Source of the DNA: Russula earlei
Lineage: Eukaryota; Basidiomycota; Agaricomycetes; Russulales; Russulaceae
Length of the DNA: 26,427 nt
Assembly (NCBI GenBank): GCA_025769875.1
Contig: JAGFNK010000672.1
Location: 1-26,427, forward strand
Direction: 5' to 3'
Shown here piece after piece: positions 1 through 8,883 of this stretch (the stretch's first letter is position 1; each line of letters starts with the position of its first letter). Position numbers and translations under genes: made by a program. Under the pieces are notes generated by a model that ran no database searches, was not told the origin of the DNA, and worked only from the letters and a program-made list of their open reading frames with translations.

Positions 1-307
1 TCTAAGACAATCAGTAGCTAGCACATAGTGATTGTGAAAACAATTTGATAGTTACTATAGACAAAATAATTAGGGATGCTCTCAGATACTTAAGAGCGTC
101 GTACATACAGTAGATACTTCAGTTTTGTCTCACAGAAACTGAAGTAGGTACTTACTATCTCATGATCTTATCAGTAGCTGATTACACATTGTAGTATCAT
201 TTTTATTAGGTAAATATGACACAAGCAGTTTTGTCTCACAGAAACTGAATATCATTTTTATTAGATCTACTACGATCTAATCTACCTTATCACTGCGTGA
301 TTCAACA
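1..307 (+). repeat. 5' LTR of copia-1 (3' part only)
   Basis: Aligns without gaps to 5567-5873 and ends TTCAACA. There are 11 differences in 307 bp, all transitions; 10 fall at six inferred ancestral CpG sites. It contains two identical 23-bp hairpin-forming copies at 120-142 and 226-248 (stem CAGTTT/AAACTG, 10-nt loop). Confidence 0.95.
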
Positions 308-321
308 GGTTATGGGCCCTG
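308..321 (+). other. Primer binding site, internal initiator Met-tRNA type
   Basis: GGTTATGGGCCCTG starts immediately after the LTR. Its reverse complement contains GGGCCCATAACC, the eukaryotic initiator Met-tRNA anticodon arm with CAT anticodon. This matches the known use of a 5' half-tRNA by Drosophila copia. Which host tRNA is used is inferred. Confidence 0.8.
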
Positions 322-556
322 CCCACTACTAAATTCCCAAGACAGAAATCCACACACAAGCTCACACAGTCTATCGACACATTCTCTCTCCTTCACGGGC
401 CACTGTTCATCAGAACGACACCCCACACTTTCGGTACTTGGATCGAAATTTTGACCCATGCGTCAGGGGTACTGATCAGATTTCTAACATCTGGCACGCA
501 TATTTGCTCCACTTGCCCAGATTGGTTTTATCACCTCATTTACCTAATTGAATCAC

Positions 557-2873
557 ATGGCACCCTCAATTTTTACGTTCCTGCCCGGAGTCACAATGGA
601 GATCTTCGATGGATCTAATTGGTCCACTTGGTCTTCACGCATACTCGCTGTTTGCTGAATGAACAGATTTAGGCATCACATCACGGATTCCCCACCGTCC
701 CCTCCGGACACAGCTTGGGACTTGGAGGAGCAGGTCCTCCTTGGAGTCTTTGAGGTCTATGTGCAGAAAGACATCTTGCTGGCAGTTTCCGATGATACTA
801 AGTTCAAATCATGCAAAGACAAATGGGAGGAACTAAAGCGCGCATATGGAGGCGTGGGGTCTATGGCTGCCTTCAAAAGCTGGGTCTCCCTGACAGGAAC
901 GGCCCTAGATGACGCAACTCCAATGCTTCTGCAATTATAGAAACTTAATGATGCACGGAACACTCTCCAAAACAATGATATAAAGATTTCTGATCTTCAA
1001 TTTAGCTTCATTCTGATCAAAGCGTTACCTGACGCTTACTCGGCTGTCGCCTCGACTATTCTCGTGGCTGGCACTCCAAAAGATCTTTCCCCACAAACGA
1101 TCCAGGAATGGATCCTCAATGAGGAAGGTCGCCGGGCTGGCCCCTCTGCGTCCCTCAATAAAGTCGCTCCAGTAAAGAAGGACAAAGACAAGTCCAAAAT
1201 AAAGTGTTACTATTGTCAGAAACTCGGACACAAGTCACCGGAGTGCAGGAAGAAAAAGAAGGATGAGGAGGAGAAGGTGAAGAAAGAAAAGGGGGCTGCA
1301 GGAGGCGCTCAGATGTCCAAAGTCAATGCGCACATAGTGGAGACTACTGCCACTATTACCGAAGTATTGGATGATGATAATGAAATACGTGTTTCTCTCT
1401 ATGCAACAGCCCGATCCCATTGGATGGTCGATTCCGGAGCGACTCATCACATTACACCGTTCCGCTCCAACTTCATTTCTTGGGCTCCAGCGTCCAGATC
1501 TGTCAGTCTTGGAGGTCATGCTGTCATCCCACAGATTGGGACTGGATCGGTTTCTGTCAGGCCGTCAGGAGGAACTGGGGATGTTCAATTGACCCTTTCA
1601 GATGTTATGCATGTTCTGGAAGCCGACGCGCGGTACTTCTCAGTGTCAGCGCTGCTCCAGAAAGGGGGTCAAATAACATTCACTAAAGATGGATTCCAGA
1701 TCCACATCAAAGATCGGAAGATCGCGCAAGGGAACATGGAGAATAATCTATTCTGGTTTGACCTATCCATTCCGTCCCTACACATGCAGAGTGGTGTGCT
1801 ATCACTCGACATCTGGCATCAGCGGATGGGACATATGTCCCAGAATGCACTCATACATTACAGTGACTCCATCAATGGAATTTCGCTTAGCTCAACCGAC
1901 AAGGATCTCGCCCCTTGCCCTGGGTGCCAACTTGGCAAGCAGCCGAGACTTCCTTTCTCGGGTTCCTCTAAACGCTCGGAACGGAGATTGCAAATGGTAC
2001 ACAGCGATCTAGCCGGTCCGATGCAGGTCCGGTCTATTCGGGGCGCAAGTTACTTCACGACATTTATTGACAACTACTCCCGCTTTGGAGTAGTGTACTT
2101 TCTCAAAACAAAAGATCAGTGTGCAGATGCCTTCAAGAAATATATGGCTTGGGCTGAAAATCAAACAAGCGAAACAGTTAAGGCTTTGCACTTGGATCGC
2201 GGTGGAGAATACATGTTGGGCACCCTTAGATCGGTACTAACGCAGAAGGGGATCGAGCACAAATTAACGATGCCAGGTTCCCCACAACAGAACAGATTAG
2301 CAGAGCGATGGAACTGGACCCTGGAAGACAAGATGTGCGCCATGATACACAGCGCTGGTCTTACTCTCGGGTTTTGGGAACTGGCTACTGATGCTGCAGT
2401 TCACATTCACAATCGCACGCCCACTCGCGTTCTCAGTTGGCGCACCCCTCATGAATTGTGGGACTCCGGACACATCCTGGACGTCTCTTTCAGATGCAGG
2501 GCATATGTACATGTCCCTGATGCTAAGCGGAAGAAGCTCGATCCCAAGGCAATCAAAATGACATTCGTCGGCTATGAATCAGGATCTAAAGCCTACTGCC
2601 TATGGAATCCAGCCACCCAGAAAATAGTACTTTCGCGTGATGTAACATTTGACGAAGCATTCTTCCCAGCAAAGGCAAGCGGTGGACTGTCCACCTTGCC
2701 CATACCACCCCTGGTCCCTGCCGGACCTATTACATTTTCCCTCCCAGAACCTGTCCCACACCAACCGGATGGCCACGCGCCTCTGGAGACCCCTGCAAAT
2801 CTTGCGGCGACACCTCAGAATGTTTCAGTGTACCATACTCCCCCGTCCTGCATTCCTATCCTGACCCCTCCAG
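557..2873 (+). pseudogene. copia-1 polyprotein, first part: gag, protease, integrase
   Basis: The frame opens at ATG 557 and runs in one frame up to the solo LTR, with stops at 656 (TGA) and 938 (TAG). These sit where Arg (CGA) and Gln (CAG) would be expected, so both look like C to T changes. A gag zinc knuckle of CX2CX4HX4C form lies at 1205-1246. The retropepsin DSG motif starts at 1430. A gag-pre-integrase HHCC-type region follows around 1810-1950. The integrase catalytic triad is visible as D in HSDLAGP, D in LDRGGEY and E in LAERW. The residue before LAER is Arg (AGA) where Gly (GGA) is usual, another CpG-type change. As known for copia, the product would form virus-like particles, mature itself and integrate cDNA in the nucleus. 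The normal reading frame continues at 3708 after the inserted LTR. Non-functional in this copy. Confidence 0.93.
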
Positions 2874-3707
2874 TGTCAAGACACGTACTGCTGATCCGTG
2901 TGGACTCAGGAGCAGGTGGGCAAGGGTCAGAACAGATGGTACGTGGCATAGGCGGCATTGAACAGGAGGACGAGCCAAATGACTAGAATGTACCAGATGG
3001 GGACTGGTACGTGTAACTGGAGGCAGAGGCGAAGACTGGAGGCCAGTGCAGCAAGAGGGCTTTAGACAAGGTGGTCGTTGAAGAGTACCTTGGGAGCGAG
3101 GGGAGTCTTTAAACTGAGCGGTTGCGGGGGAGTACCCAGGAGGATGAGAGTATCACAAATGGACAGTCTGACGACTGCCATGCTTCATTGGGGCTTATAT
3201 ACAGTATACAAGGTCGATTACAAAGAACTGGAACTATTCTAGACCCCTTGATACCATCCAATAGGACTGCAGAGGCATAAACTCACTTGTGTCAAGTTGC
3301 AGGCTTACTGAGCACATTACTGAGCATTGTGGAGCGATGACATCATTGTGATGTCACTATGGAGCGCTTAGTGAGCCTATGAGGTCACTGTGGAGTCACT
3401 CAGTCAGCTATGATGTCATTGGAGCCTTGATGATGTCAGATGAGTTATGCAACAGTTTCTAAGAGTTTGTGCCGCTGTTTCGGGTTCTTGGTGGCTGGGT
3501 GACCATGTGGCTGCCACACGATGATTACCCGATTAGGAAAGAGGTGTCCGGTCATGTTATAGTGTCTTTGCAACAGTGATATCTTGCACCGCAGGGGGAA
3601 TAGCCCACAAAATGGAAGGGAGTTGGTAATGCAAAGTGAGAGAGGTCTCTCTTGAGTGGAATAGGACAATATTCGGCCAGTACCTGGCCTTGATTTGTAA
3701 CATCCAG
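2869..3707. mobile_element. Solo LTR (829 bp) with TCCAG target duplication
   Basis: The LTR runs 2874-3702 (TGTCAAGA...GTAACA) and is flanked by TCCAG at 2869-2873 and 3703-3707. Removing the LTR plus one duplication keeps the copia frame open, which proves insertion into an existing polyprotein gene. A TATATA lies at 3196-3201. A second, roughly 90% similar copy (by eye) is at 8054-8883. U3 contains four TGACATCA/TGATGTCA octamers at 3338-3345, 3349-3356, 3411-3418 and 3431-3438. Its internal region is not in the window, but LTR length and the TGTCA start suggest a gypsy family. Confidence 0.93.
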
Positions 3708-5404
3708 CACTTCCGCGACCCGCCTTCATGACGCGTCCACCCTCGCCTCGTAGACTTAGAGCTAACCCGCGTCCAAACCCAAGATATTTCGGTGAGGACA
3801 ACGCAGAACGTCCAGCTCGGAGAGGGCGTGTATCACATATGGCCCTATTAGCGACTGCTGAGGCTCTAAACCCTGTATCTTATCGGGAAGCGATGGAATC
3901 AGACTCAGCCGATAATTGGAAAGCCGCTTGTCAGTATGAGATAGACACGCTTGCCAGAAATGGTACCTGGGATCTAGTTGATCTACCGCCGGGCCGTAAG
4001 GCCGTGAAATCAAGATGGGTATTTGCACGCAAATCGGATGGCCGATTTCATGCGCGCGTTGTAGCCAAGGGGTTTACACAAATTGAAGGACTTGATTACA
4101 GTGACACCTTCTCTCCAGTAGCGAGATTTGAGTCTTTGTGACTCTTGTGAGCGTTGGCCATGCTAGAGGATTGGGAGATCCACCAGATGGACGTCAAGTC
4201 GGCGTTCCTGAATGGGCTACTGGACAAAGAGATTTACATGGAGCAACCACAAGGATTCACTGTTCCGGAGACATCACACCAAGTTTGCCACCTGAAGAAG
4301 GCGATCTATGGTCTCAAACAAGCTTCGCACGCATGGAACCTGCAGTTTCATGGGGTTCTCATTGAGCTCGGCTTCATGCGCACGCATTCTGATGCCGGTG
4401 TCTATCATCGCCAAGATGCGGGGGGATCCACTATCATTATCATCCTCTATGTCGATGATATCACAATCTTAAGCGACTCGCACGTGCAGATTACTGGCAT
4501 CAAACAATCACTGTCTACACGCTATGAGATGACTGATCTAGGCAAGATCGAGTCCTATCTTGGGATCCGCGTAATGCGCGATCGCTCGGCTAAAGTGTTA
4601 GACATTGACCAATCTAGGTACATCTCGGAGATCGTTAATCGCTTCGGGATGGTGGATTCCAATCCGGTCCGCACCCCACTTCCGTCCGGCATGGAAATAC
4701 ATCTGGTTAAGCATACTGGACAGGCAACGCCTTCGGAAATAAAGTACTACCAGAGAATAATTGGCAGCCTCCTGTATGTGCAAATCGGAACGCGTCCAGA
4801 CATCTCCTTTGCAGTCTCACGTCTTGCACAGTATTCCAGCAATCTGTCAACGCAGCACCTATGCCTTGCAAAATATGTGCTATCTTATCTTAACAGCACA
4901 GCCCAACTAAAGCTACATTACGATGGCACGGGAGGCGTTGGACTGCACGGATACTCCAATTCTAGTCTTGGAGATGACACAGATGACTTTCACTCCACTT
5001 CAGGCTATGTATTCTTGCTATCCGGAGCTGCGATTTCCTGGTCCTCGCGTAAACAGAAGACCATCGCCCAGAGCACCACTCAAGCCGAGTATATGACCCT
5101 AGCCAACGCAGCTAATCAAGCCGCGTGGTATCGGAGCTTCTTCTCCAAAATCGGCTATGAGATCACTGATCCAATTCCGCTCCATGGTGATAACAAAGGC
5201 GCCATAGATCTTGCGCTTAATCCCGTCACCAGAAGAAGATCAAAACATATCCCCATAAAGCATCATGCGATCAGACAGTACATCGAGGACGGACTGATTG
5301 ATCTAGTCAGAACGCCCACAGCAGAGATGCTTGCTGATGGTCTAACCAAGCCGCACGCTCATGTGTTGCTTCAGACTTTCATCACTGGATTAGGTCTCAT
5401 CTGA
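3708..5404 (+). pseudogene. copia-1 polyprotein, second part: reverse transcriptase and RNase H
   Basis: This continues the integrase frame after the solo LTR. A Pro/Arg-rich linker leads into the RT region from about 3880. In-frame TGA stops occur at 4139 and 4148, just before the RT palm segment with the DVKSAFLNG motif. The catalytic YVDD box is at 4448-4459. RNase H covers about 4940-5400, with the Glu of the TQAEY motif. The first catalytic Asp (usual GYSDA context) appears as Asn, codon AAT at 4958-4960, after a CC: GAT to AAT is a CpG G to A change and would abolish RNase H. The C-terminus ends at 5404 in the usual GLGLI-like form. Family knowledge: RT/RNase H copies the RNA genome into cDNA in the particle. 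Non-functional in this copy. Confidence 0.93.
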
Positions 5405-5428
5405 TCTAATCTACTGACTGTCTAGATC

Positions 5429-5437
5429 ATGGGGGGA
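5429..5437 (+). other. Polypurine tract of copia-1
   Basis: A run of six G plus flanking purine directly abuts the TGTTGA start of the 3' LTR, the expected place for the plus-strand primer. Confidence 0.8.
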
Positions 5438-5873
5438 TGTTGAGATAAAGAGTAGCCGAGGCATTGATGCGTCGGCCCAAACTGTCCTGGCGGCCCACAG
5501 GCCTGGACCACATAAGCATTTCAGCTCATTGCTGAAACGCGTACAATAACAAAATTGATAGTATGATCTAAGACAATTGGTAGCTAGCACATAGCGATTG
5601 TGAAAACAATTTGATAGTTACTATAGACAAAATAATTAGGGATGCTCTCAGATACTTAAGAGCGTCGTACATACAGTAGATACTTCAGTTTTGTCTCACA
5701 GAAACTGAAGTAAGTACTTACTATCTCACAATCTTATCAGTAGCTGATTACGTGTTGTAGTATCATTTTTATTAGGTAAATATGACACAAGCAGTTTTGT
5801 CTCACAGAAACTGAATATCATTTTTATTAGATCTACTATGATCTAATCTACCTTATCACTGTGTGATTCAACA
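5438..5873 (+). repeat. 3' LTR of copia-1 (436 bp)
   Basis: Starts TGTTGA and ends TCAACA, a perfect 6-bp terminal inversion. The last 307 bp match the partial 5' LTR. The two hairpin copies are at 5686-5708 and 5792-5814. Confidence 0.95.
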
Positions 5874-6174
5874 GAAATCCGGAAAAGTGTATGACTCCTC
5901 TCTGAAAGCAACAAATCAGATTGCTCTATATGAAAGGCACACAAATCTTTGTCAAATGTCTTGAACCATTCTGCATCCTGATCAACTGGTGAAGTTGTGG
6001 GACGACAAAATTGGGATCCATGAAGAACGTTATATCGATTTTGTTGACAAGGGGAGCATCAATTTGGACCAGCAAGTCCTACAAGTACTCGTGAATGTAG
6101 AAACTTTAAGTTTATTGAGTTGGGAAGCGACTGTTTTATTGAGTGAGTGCAGTGTCCGAAGGAAAGGGCCTGCA
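5874..6174. other. Unassigned flank with a short degraded reading frame
   Basis: No recognisable domain. A plus-strand frame across this stretch reads like protein (for example KLWDDKIG and HEERYIDF) with one internal stop, so it may be a gene or element relic. I cannot place it in a family. Confidence 0.3.
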
Positions 6175-6618
6175 TGTTCACACACGTAAGAGTTGCTGAA
6201 TAATGTAACAACTGTACTCAGTGACTTGCATGTGTGAGCGATCACTGTAGATATATTTACCTGAATAATGTAATGACTGTACTATTCAGGTATGAGCTTT
6301 ATAGAACATAAGGAATGATAAGTAAGTGGGAATGCACCTCAGTGACTCGCACACATGAGCGATCACTGAGGGACAAGGGTAAACTATCTACTCATTTAAG
6401 TAGGTGGGAGGTGAACAAATGGTATCCAAATGACAGAACATTGGTCAAGCCAATCAACATCTACATTAATTAACTAGACTAGGTATGGACTGAGTGTAAA
6501 TAACTAGTTCTACTCAGAGATGCTAAAAAGGTTCTGGGTATATGTGTTGAGTGAGGGGATCCCTCACTTGGCCTCGTGCGCTCACGATCAAGCTCACTCG
6601 TGGTCAGGAATCACAACA
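6175..6618 (-). repeat. 3' LTR of a second minus-strand copia element
   Basis: On the minus strand it begins TGTTGTGATT directly after a polypurine run (complement at 6619-6626) that follows the RNase H stop. The right edge (6618) is firm. The left edge is a guess at TGTTCAC (6175), which gives 444 bp, close to copia-1; 6042 is an alternative. It holds two 29-bp hairpin copies at 6219-6247 and 6340-6368, 121 bp apart. Confidence 0.6.
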
Positions 6619-6625
6619 CTCCCCC

Positions 6626-6802
6626 TCACTTTGTGAACAGGCCAAGTCCTGACGCAAAGTGTTTGACCTTCACTGAGGGAAGCACCTTGGTGAGGGTGTT
6701 GGCAAGCATATCATCTGTTGGGCAATATACAAGTTGCACGGACCCTTGCTCAATGACCCATTGAATCCAGTGGTAACGGACATCAATGTGCTTGGTACAC
6801 TC
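6626..6802 (-). pseudogene. copia RNase H C-terminus, fragment
   Basis: About 58 codons on the minus strand carry the typical copia pol C-terminus: a TKHIDVRYHWI segment, then a TDDMLANTLTK segment, then GLGLFTK and a stop at 6626-6628. Intact elements use this last part of RNase H next to the 3' LTR, and here too it is followed by a polypurine run and an LTR. The residue before TKHID is Cys (TGT) where Arg (CGT) is usual. Everything upstream (RT, integrase, gag) is missing: at about 6796-6802 the sequence switches to a plus-strand integrase fragment. It is not part of copia-1, whose LTR differs. Confidence 0.88.
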
Positions 6803-7479
6803 CACAACAGAATGGATGCGCAGAGTGCTCTATGCACACTGTAATGGACAAAGCTCAGGCAATGTGCCTCGAAGCTTGTCTACCTCCCTCCTGGTGGGAA
6901 TTTGCAGTGAATCATGGGACACACTGTTACAATAGGACACCAGCCAGATGCCTTCAATGGTGTACACCCTATGAAGTCCTAAAGAACAAGGTCCCTGATA
7001 TTTCACACCTCAGAGTATTTGGTTGTGGTGCATATGTGCACATACCAGAGAAGCATTGAGTCAACAAGCTTTCATCTAAAAGCAAGCTAATGATCTACCT
7101 TGGTCACACTGAGGGGATCAAAGCCTCACTCTTTATGAGGCTCCCAAATAATACGCTTTACACTAATGCTACCGCCCTCTACAATGAGACCCTGTACCCC
7201 AAATGCAACAAAACATACCACATGGATTAATGAACTGCATGAGGAACTACCACAACAACCTGTTGAAGACACCATTCCTGGTGTTGATGACCCATTCCCT
7301 ACAATTAAAAGTGAGGATGATGAGCAGCTTATACAGGTGCCACAAGAAGAGGAACGTGAGCAACACCCATCCCTCCTACACCATCCCCTCCTCCCGTTGA
7401 AGAGCCTGTGTTGAACCGGAACCCGAATGGATCAAAGAAGGCGAAGACCTTCATACAAGTTTCAAGATCCGCTCATAGA
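6796..7479 (+). pseudogene. copia integrase C-terminal fragment
   Basis: Starts abruptly in the TPQQNG motif that contains the region of the third catalytic residue (here CAECSMHTV instead of the usual AER). It continues with the ACLPPSWWEFAV and HLRVFGCGAYVHIP segments typical of the copia integrase core end. A TGA at 7057-7059 replaces a probable Arg codon; the same frame then reads on (KSKLMIYLG) to about 7230. An acidic, Pro/Glu-rich linker follows, of the kind found between integrase and RT. It stops where the next LTR begins at 7480. The catalytic N-terminal half is missing, so it is dead. It lies head to head with the RNase H fragment, an arrangement that normal element structure does not produce. 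Confidence 0.85.
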
Positions 7480-7793
7480 TGTTATGTGTTAGACAGAACT
7501 TTAGTATATGTGCTTATGGCAATAGGGTTACGCATACTACGCTATCTATCACAAGATGCAGCCTTATGCTGTGTCTAGAATGTTTCCACATCACGCGTCA
7601 CTTAATGCGTGATATAGTGGACACCTGTAGTCACCTCTTTTGGACTTAGGAACAGCCCTGGGTCATAGAGGTATAAATACCATACATGTAGATAGTATAC
7701 ATATCGCTCTACACCCCAATATCACTTGAGCATTAGCACAACCTCTAAGGTGGGTTGCTTGGCCTGTTAGCCTGTGCTCTATGCTGCGCAACA
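7480..7793 (+). repeat. copia 5' LTR (copia-3)
   Basis: Ends GCAACA and is followed at once by a Met-tRNA primer site and a gag start. The left edge is taken at TGTTATG (7480); TGTTAGACAG at 7487 is possible. A TATAAATA box occurs near 7670. A 22-bp hairpin is at 7591-7612, and the roughly 75 bp after it resemble part of the LTR at 14749-15708. Confidence 0.7.
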
Positions 7794-7804
7794 GGTTATG
7801 GGCC
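7794..7804 (+). other. Primer binding site, initiator Met-tRNA type
   Basis: GGTTATGGGCC begins right after the LTR, the same primer sequence as in copia-1. Confidence 0.75.
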
Positions 7805-7962
7805 ATGCAAGCCATGCGCCTTCATTCGGCTGCAATGATGGCGAAGCATCCCTGAAGCCTGCATGCTGCGGCGAGCTAGTCTATCCCTATGGGGAGACTA
7901 TGTCGGCTTGTTTTAATACAAATACTCTTACTGACGACCTCTAAGCCCTCTTAACAGCTACA

Positions 7963-8053
7963 TTGTCGTCGTCTCAACCCTCTGCCCCTGTTGTCCCCAT
8001 CCTTGATGGCACAAACTATGGTATTTGGTCAAAGGCTATGAAAGCCTACCTCA
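7963..8053 (+). pseudogene. copia gag N-terminus, fragment
   Basis: About 30 codons start with SSSQPSAPV and contain LDGTNYGIWSKAMKAYL, the hallmark N-terminal motif of copia gag (UBN2/DUF4219-like). The first codon is TTG where ATG is expected, so the start codon appears lost. The leader of about 160 nt between primer site and gag (7805-7962) has no ORF. The reading frame is cut at codon 30 by the LTR beginning at 8054. With the LTR and primer site upstream it forms the 5' end of one element; the rest of that element is absent from the window. Confidence 0.85.
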
Positions 8054-8883
8054 TGTCAAGACATGTACTGCTGATCACTAAGGACTCAGGAGCAGGTGGG
8101 CAAGGGTCGGAACAGACGGTACGCGGTGTAAATGGCATTGAACAGGAGGACAAGCCAAACGACTAGAAGATACCAGATGGGGACTGGTACGTGTTGCAAG
8201 AGGCAGAGGCAAAGAGTAGAGGCCAGTGCAGTGAGGGACTTTAAACAAGGTGGTTGTTGAAGAGTACCTTGAGGACGAGGGAGGACTTTAGACTGAGCGG
8301 TCGCAGGGGAGTACCCAGGAAGATGAGAGTATCACAAATGGACAGTCTGATGACTGCCATACTTCATTGGGGCTTATATACAGTATACAGGGTCGATTAC
8401 AAAGAACTGGGACTATTCTAGACTCTTTGGTACCATCCAATAGGACTACAGAGGCATAAACTCACTTGTGTCAAATTTCAGGCTTACTGAGCGCATTACT
8501 GATCATTGTGGAGCGATGACATCATTATGATGTTACTGTGGAGCGCTTAGTGAGCCTATGAGGTCACTGTGGAGTTCGCTCAGTCAGCCATGATGTCATT
8601 GGAGCCTTGATGATGTCAGATGAGTTATGCAACAGTTTCTAAGAGTTTGTGCCGCTGTTTTGGGTTCCTGGTGGCTGGGTGACCATGTGGACCGCCACGC
8701 GATGATTACCCGATTAGGAAACAGGTGCCTGGTCGTGTTATAGTGCCCTTGCAATAGCGATATCTTGCACTGCAGGAGGGATAGCCCAGAAAATGGAAAG
8801 GAGTTGGTAATGCAAACAAGGAGAGGTCTCTCTTGAGTGAAATAGGACCATCTATGGCCAGGACCTGGCCTTGGTTCATAACA
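8054..8883 (+). repeat. LTR copy 2 of the 829-bp family, at a chimeric junction
   Basis: Begins TGTCAAGACA and ends ATAACA; alignable end to end with 2874-3702. The flanking pentamers differ (CCTCA left, TAAGG right), so there is no target duplication. The left neighbour is copia gag and the right neighbour is gypsy protease. Confidence 0.9.

Larger units (their letters stand above)
1..5873 (+). mobile_element. Ty1/copia LTR retrotransposon (copia-1), defective
   Basis: Two copies of the same LTR bracket an internal region in the copia order: gag zinc knuckle, protease, integrase, reverse transcriptase, RNase H. Integrase before RT is diagnostic for copia rather than gypsy. The 3' LTR is 436 bp, so about 129 bp of the 5' LTR lie left of the window. 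A Met-tRNA-type primer site follows the 5' LTR and a G-rich polypurine tract precedes the 3' LTR. The polyprotein has four in-frame stops and is interrupted by a solo LTR, so the copy is inactive. The left target duplication is outside the window; the right flank reads GAAAT. Confidence 0.95.

Noticed and set aside
2874..2986. C-terminal extension of the copia-1 frame into 2874-2986 as real protein
   Set aside because: It is read-through into the inserted LTR, as the TCCAG duplication and the sister LTR show.
6042..6618. Left edge of the minus-strand copia LTR at TGTTGA (6042)
   Set aside because: A protein-like frame runs smoothly across 6042, and the alternative edge at 6175 gives a more usual LTR length; neither is proven.
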